Shown here piece by piece: positions 7,625 to 10,501 of a stretch of DNA of 10,501 nt. Position 1 is the first letter of the stretch; every line of letters starts with the position of its first letter. The stretch lies in assembly GCA_026388865.1 (NCBI GenBank), contig JAPLIX010000464.1, positions 2,337 to 12,837 of the forward strand, read 5' to 3'. The stretch comes from Pseudomonadota bacterium (GTDB taxonomy: Bacteria; Desulfobacterota; WTBG01; CAIYCZ01). The position numbers and the translations under genes were made by a program. The notes under the pieces are model-generated. The model was given only the letters and a program-made list of their open reading frames with translations. It was not told the origin of the DNA and did no database searches.

Positions 7625-8458
7625 ATGAATTACAAACAACCTGAATTATCCAATCGCAGGTTCGATTTTGGTAAAAACTGGCAACACTTTTCCAGGAAAA
7701 TTGATGAACTGCGCATTCAGGAAGCAATGAAATCATTAACCAGTATGCTTGAAAATGTTAGTTTGCATGGAAAACTATTTATGGATGTTGGTTGTGGCAG
7801 TGGACTGTTTAGCCTTGCAGCGCGGCGGCTTGGGGCACAGGTACATAGTTTTGATTTTGATCCGGATAGCGTTGCCTGCACAACGCACCTTAAAAATAGA
7901 TTTTTTCAAAATGACACCAGCTGGCACATTGAACAAGGGGATATACTTAATGGGGAGTATATTCAATCAATGGGGCAATTTGATGCCGTTTATAGCTGGG
8001 GAGTGTTACATCACACCGGCAATATGCACAAGGCCCTGCATAATGTTGATATGTTAGTTAAGCGAGGCGGGTTCTTATACCTTGCCATTTACAATGACAG
8101 TGGCAGAGTGAGCAGAAGATGGCTCAAGATAAAAAAGATATATAACAACTCTCCGCATATAATTCGCTTATTGCTGGTGACGGTAATTGCTTTCCTCCTG
8201 GAAGTAAAAAGAGCTTTAGGCAAATTGCTCAGATTAGAAAATCCACTCCCTTGTAACGACTGGAAAAACAAAAAGAAACAGAGGGGTATGTCAGTCTGGC
8301 ATGATTATGTTGACCTGGTTGGTGGATATCCTTTCGAGTTTGCAACACCGGAGCAGATTTTTTATTTCTATAAGAAAAAAGGGTATATGTTATATCAACT
8401 TAAAACGTGCGGCGGTGGTTATGGCTGCAATGAATATGTGTTTAAAAAGTTAGGATGA
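7625..8458 (+). CDS. Class I SAM-dependent methyltransferase
   Basis: This 277-residue enzyme has a Rossmann-type methyltransferase core. Motif I, LFMDVGCGSGLFSLAARRLGA (residues 51-71), binds SAM. VHSFDFDPDSV (73-83) is motif II, with D77 or D79 likely to contact the ribose. IEQGDIL (102-108) is motif III. FDAVYSWGVLHHTGNM (119-134) is the acidic/LHH motif IV. LVKRGGFLYLAIYN (144-157) is the following strand. Residues 178-193 are strongly hydrophobic, perhaps a membrane-contacting helix. The C-terminal part, with WHDYVDLVGGYPFEFATPEQI (225-245) and CGGGYGCNEYVF (262-273), is a conserved tail in methyltransferases often found beside glycosyltransferases. Likely roles are O- or N-methylation of a sugar or chain termination, inferred from context. 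AAAGGG sits only 1 nt before the ATG, too close for a normal ribosome-binding site; an in-frame stop at 7604 rules out an earlier start. Confidence 0.92.
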   Translation: MNYKQPELSNRRFDFGKNWQHFSRKIDELRIQEAMKSLTSMLENVSLHGKLFMDVGCGSGLFSLAARRLGAQVHSFDFDPDSVACTTHLKNRFFQNDTSWHIEQGDILNGEYIQSMGQFDAVYSWGVLHHTGNMHKALHNVDMLVKRGGFLYLAIYNDSGRVSRRWLKIKKIYNNSPHIIRLLLVTVIAFLLEVKRALGKLLRLENPLPCNDWKNKKKQRGMSVWHDYVDLVGGYPFEFATPEQIFYFYKKKGYMLYQLKTCGGGYGCNEYVFKKLG

Positions 8459-9621
8459 TGGCAAAGGCAGCTGGTCATACCAAGGGGCGCAGTACCTTCT
8501 CATCCCCTGCTATCATGATGGTCGTATCCCTCTTTCATCCACATCTCGGAGGGGCCGAGCAGCAGGCGCTCATGCTGGCAGAGCAGCTTATAAAAAGAGG
8601 AATGAAGGTAGCTGTTCTTACCCGGTCGTTTCGAGGCCTCCCGTCTTTTGAAGTAATCCGGGGCGTTCCGGTCCATCGCCGGATCAGAACACTTCCCTGG
8701 GGGAAATGCTTTGGTTTGAGCTACATGGTGTCAGTGCTGTGGTTTCTCTTCCGCAATCGAAACTCCTATGACATTATCCACTGCCACCTGCTCGGCTTTC
8801 ACTCTGCTGTTGCTGTTTTGCTTAAGTGGCTGTTTGGTAAAAAGACCATCTCGTTAGTCGGCGCCACCGGACCTGTCAGCGACTTTTTACAGATGAAAAA
8901 TATTTTTATGGGAAAGCTCTTTTTACGGATGATTTTCCGATCAGACCGCCTCGTAATCCTATGCAGCAAATCCCGTGAAGAAGCGCTTGCCGAGGGATTT
9001 TCTCCTGCGCAGCTTGTTTACATACCAAACGGGGTTGATACTGCCTATTTTAAGCCCGGTCCGGATACCGGGAAAAGGGGAAACACCATTGCCTTTATTG
9101 GCAGGCTAGATTATCTGAAGGGTGTGGATATTCTGCTTCAGGCGTTCAGCAGGCTTATTAACGCGGGGATACCTGCCCGTCTTGACATCCTGGGGGGGGG
9201 GCCCGAGCGCAACAAACTGGAGATGATGTCACAGCAATTAGGCATCAATGATGCGGTAACCTTCCATGGGGCGGTTCACGGAGTTGCGCCGTATCTCCAG
9301 CAGGCTGCCATGTTTGTTCTTCCCTCGTTATCAGAGGGAATGCCCAACGTGGTGCTGGAGGCAATGGCCTGCGGACTGCCGGTTGTTGCCACGCGGGTGG
9401 GCGGGATTGTTGATATAATTACCAACGGCGTAAACGGGTTGCTGGTTGATGCGCAACACCCCAATCAGTTATATGAGGCAATGAAAAGGCTGTTCACGGA
9501 CAGGCAACTGGCAGACCGGCTGGGCAGGCAGGCACTCATTACGGTTGAGCAGCAATTCTCGCTTGATAGCATTGTCAATCGCTACATTAGTCTGTATGAG
9601 GAATTGCTAGGCTTCCACTGA
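8455..9621 (+). CDS. GT4 family glycosyltransferase carrying a G10 tract
   Basis: This intact 388-residue GT-B enzyme is related to the split GT4 at 6398-7572. MMVVSLFHPHLGGAEQQ (residues 21-37) opens the acceptor domain. IIHCHLLGFHSAVAV (107-121) is the usual hxhxH segment. LVYIPNGVDTAYF (187-199) is the linker. The donor domain has TIAFIGRLDYLKGVDILLQA (211-230), LDILGGGPER (243-252), LSEGMPNVVLEAMACG (292-307) with the EX7E pair E294/E302, and VATRVGG (311-317). The ATG overlaps the methyltransferase TGA as ATGA, implying translational coupling; a second ATG follows directly at 8458. The LGGGP loop is encoded by ten consecutive G bases (9192-9201). One base more or less would end translation soon after and remove E294/E302. 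As sequenced, the gene is in frame. Confidence 0.94.
   Translation: MMAKAAGHTKGRSTFSSPAIMMVVSLFHPHLGGAEQQALMLAEQLIKRGMKVAVLTRSFRGLPSFEVIRGVPVHRRIRTLPWGKCFGLSYMVSVLWFLFRNRNSYDIIHCHLLGFHSAVAVLLKWLFGKKTISLVGATGPVSDFLQMKNIFMGKLFLRMIFRSDRLVILCSKSREEALAEGFSPAQLVYIPNGVDTAYFKPGPDTGKRGNTIAFIGRLDYLKGVDILLQAFSRLINAGIPARLDILGGGPERNKLEMMSQQLGINDAVTFHGAVHGVAPYLQQAAMFVLPSLSEGMPNVVLEAMACGLPVVATRVGGIVDIITNGVNGLLVDAQHPNQLYEAMKRLFTDRQLADRLGRQALITVEQQFSLDSIVNRYISLYEELLGFH
9192..9201 (+). repeat. G10 homopolymer inside a GT4 gene (candidate phase-variation tract)
   Basis: The final G of CTG plus three GGG codons gives G10, followed directly by CCC. It encodes the conserved LGGGP loop. Insertion of one G would bring a TGA at 9249-9251 into frame; loss of one G would bring in TGA at 9224-9226. 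The tract itself is certain as given; its switching role is inference. Confidence 0.95.
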
Positions 9622-9658
9622 GCCGCCTTCCCGTGCGCACAGGTGCGTTGAATTGTCT

Positions 9659-9666
9659 CCCCCCCC
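9659..9666 (+). repeat. C8 homopolymer just upstream of a ribosome-binding site
   Basis: Eight C bases lie in the 58 nt gap after the GT4 stop, 4 nt before the AGGA of the next gene. It is the second long G/C run within 470 nt. Length changes could alter spacing in a promoter or leader, but no promoter is recognised here. Confidence 0.9.
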
Positions 9667-9670
9667 AAAC

Positions 9671-9674
9671 AGGA
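9671..9674 (+). promoter_or_regulatory. Shine-Dalgarno AGGA for the right-edge membrane protein
   Basis: AGGA is 5 nt before the ATG at 9680, a good ribosome-binding site that supports this start for the gene running off the right edge. Confidence 0.7.
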
Positions 9675-9679
9675 CATAT

Positions 9680-10501
9680 ATGTTCCGGCATAGCAGGTTG
9701 AAACTGTTTCTCATCACATGTCTGTCTTTTGCCGTCTGCCTGATGCTGTTTCACCGGGACCTGGAGCTTTTGTTCACTGGCGATCCTGCGAAAGCACGCA
9801 CCTTTGAATTATCATTTCATGATCTGCGGGCACCGTCATCTCCCCAGATCGCTGCCTGTGAAGGGTTCATCAATCAAGGCCAGGGGCTTCAATTAGCACC
9901 CGGCACCAGCGGTAAAATCATCTTTTCCTTTGATAAAGATATCAACCAGGGAGCGCTGCTCCGGGTATGGTTTTATGGTGACCGGGGCGAGCAGCGGCCC
10001 AACGCAATACAAATTTCTACCGATGCAGGGCATACGTTCTCCACCGTTGCCGGTAATGGAAACTTTATTGGCAGCGTGTTTGACCTGACTCCTTTTGTTG
10101 CGCAGAGCAGGCAGTTCCTGCTCATGTTTGCGGCAGAAAACAGTTCTCCGTTTACCCCGTCGGTGCTGGATAGGGTGGAGGTCACAACAGGCACAGGGCT
10201 GAACGTGCGGCCTTCCTTACCGGAACTTCCCCGGATACTTACCGTATTTTATCTGGTCTTTTTCATCTGTTACGCTTCTTTGCCAAACCGCGCTCCCGCG
10301 CGGCAATGGACAGCGCCGATCCTGTGTGCCGGTATCATGTTGCTTAGCGCATATCTTCGCTGGGAAGAGCTGGTCCGCGTTTCAGGAACGCTGCTTGACC
10401 CTGATGCCCATGACTACCGCGAGTTTGCAGGAAAAATGAACTTTTTTTCTGCTACAGGGTTTTATTCAGCCCGGTTTGGCATTCGGGAACCGTTTTTTAT
10501 C
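9680..10501 (+). CDS. Putative GT-C-type membrane glycosyltransferase (3' partial)
   Basis: An uninterrupted frame of 274 codons runs from the ATG to the window edge, preceded by a good AGGA. The first hydrophobic segment (residues 8-24) is a membrane helix or uncleaved signal anchor. Residues about 38-178 are hydrophilic and strand-rich (GKIIFSFDKD, ALLRVWFYGDRGE, NAIQISTDAGHTFSTV, QFLLMFAAENSS), looking like a beta-sandwich domain on the extracytoplasmic side. Two more membrane helices follow at about 185-201 and 211-226. After them comes LLDPDAHDYREFAGKM (238-253), then GFYSARFGIREPFFI (260-274). An acidic DxDAxxY loop followed by an REP-F stretch resembles the first catalytic loop of polyprenyl-phosphate-dependent GT-C enzymes (GT39/ArnT-like), where the acidic residue follows a membrane helix. 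That assignment is tentative because most of the membrane core is outside the window. It could instead be a polymerase-like or unassigned membrane protein. Confidence 0.8.
   Translation, partial: MFRHSRLKLFLITCLSFAVCLMLFHRDLELLFTGDPAKARTFELSFHDLRAPSSPQIAACEGFINQGQGLQLAPGTSGKIIFSFDKDINQGALLRVWFYGDRGEQRPNAIQISTDAGHTFSTVAGNGNFIGSVFDLTPFVAQSRQFLLMFAAENSSPFTPSVLDRVEVTTGTGLNVRPSLPELPRILTVFYLVFFICYASLPNRAPARQWTAPILCAGIMLLSAYLRWEELVRVSGTLLDPDAHDYREFAGKMNFFSATGFYSARFGIREPFFI

Noticed and set aside
1..10501. CRISPR arrays, tRNA genes, insertion sequences, restriction or toxin systems
   Set aside because: No regularly spaced repeats, tRNA-like cloverleafs, transposase motifs or terminal inverted repeats were seen; almost all sequence is accounted for by glycan-related genes.

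Overview
The window is a dense run of ten co-directional (+ strand) genes, one of them broken into two frames. It reads as part of a surface-polysaccharide (O-antigen, LPS core or capsule-type) assembly locus. Gaps between genes are 10-74 nt and two junctions overlap as ATGA, so most or all genes are probably co-transcribed. I cannot name the organism. Base composition is moderate and codon use is mixed. A GT9 (heptosyltransferase-family) protein and several GT2/GT4 enzymes suggest a Gram-negative-type cell envelope. Several genes have no convincing Shine-Dalgarno sequence. There are no rRNA/tRNA genes, CRISPR arrays, insertion sequences, or Wzx/Wzy/Wzz-type transport and polymerase genes in view.

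Layout. 3-1283: B12-binding radical SAM enzyme, missing only a few N-terminal residues at the left edge. 1294-2256 and 2307-3455: two GT2 (GT-A fold) glycosyltransferases. 3530-4429: GT9 glycosyltransferase. 4464-5231: WbbL-like GT2 glycosyltransferase. 5271-6368: GT4 (GT-B fold) glycosyltransferase with a GTG start. 6398-7572: a second GT4 split into an N-terminal half and a C-terminal half that overlap by 4 nt. 7625-8458: class I SAM-dependent methyltransferase. 8455-9621: a third GT4, an intact relative of the split one, carrying a G10 tract inside a conserved glycine loop. 9680 to the right edge: the start of a membrane protein with an extracytoplasmic domain and a GT-C-like sequence.

How the genes may work together (inference). 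The cytosolic GT2, GT4 and GT9 enzymes would add successive sugars to a lipid-linked or core acceptor. The methyltransferase, and perhaps the radical SAM enzyme, would decorate the sugars or cap the chain. The membrane protein at the right end may transfer a sugar from a polyprenyl-phosphate donor on the far side of the membrane. No sugar or linkage can be assigned from sequence alone.

The points most worth checking are the in-frame G10 tract in the third GT4 (a candidate phase-variation switch), the split GT4, and the architecture of the right-edge membrane protein. I see no clear evidence for a wholly new system; this is mainly a variable glycan-biosynthesis locus.
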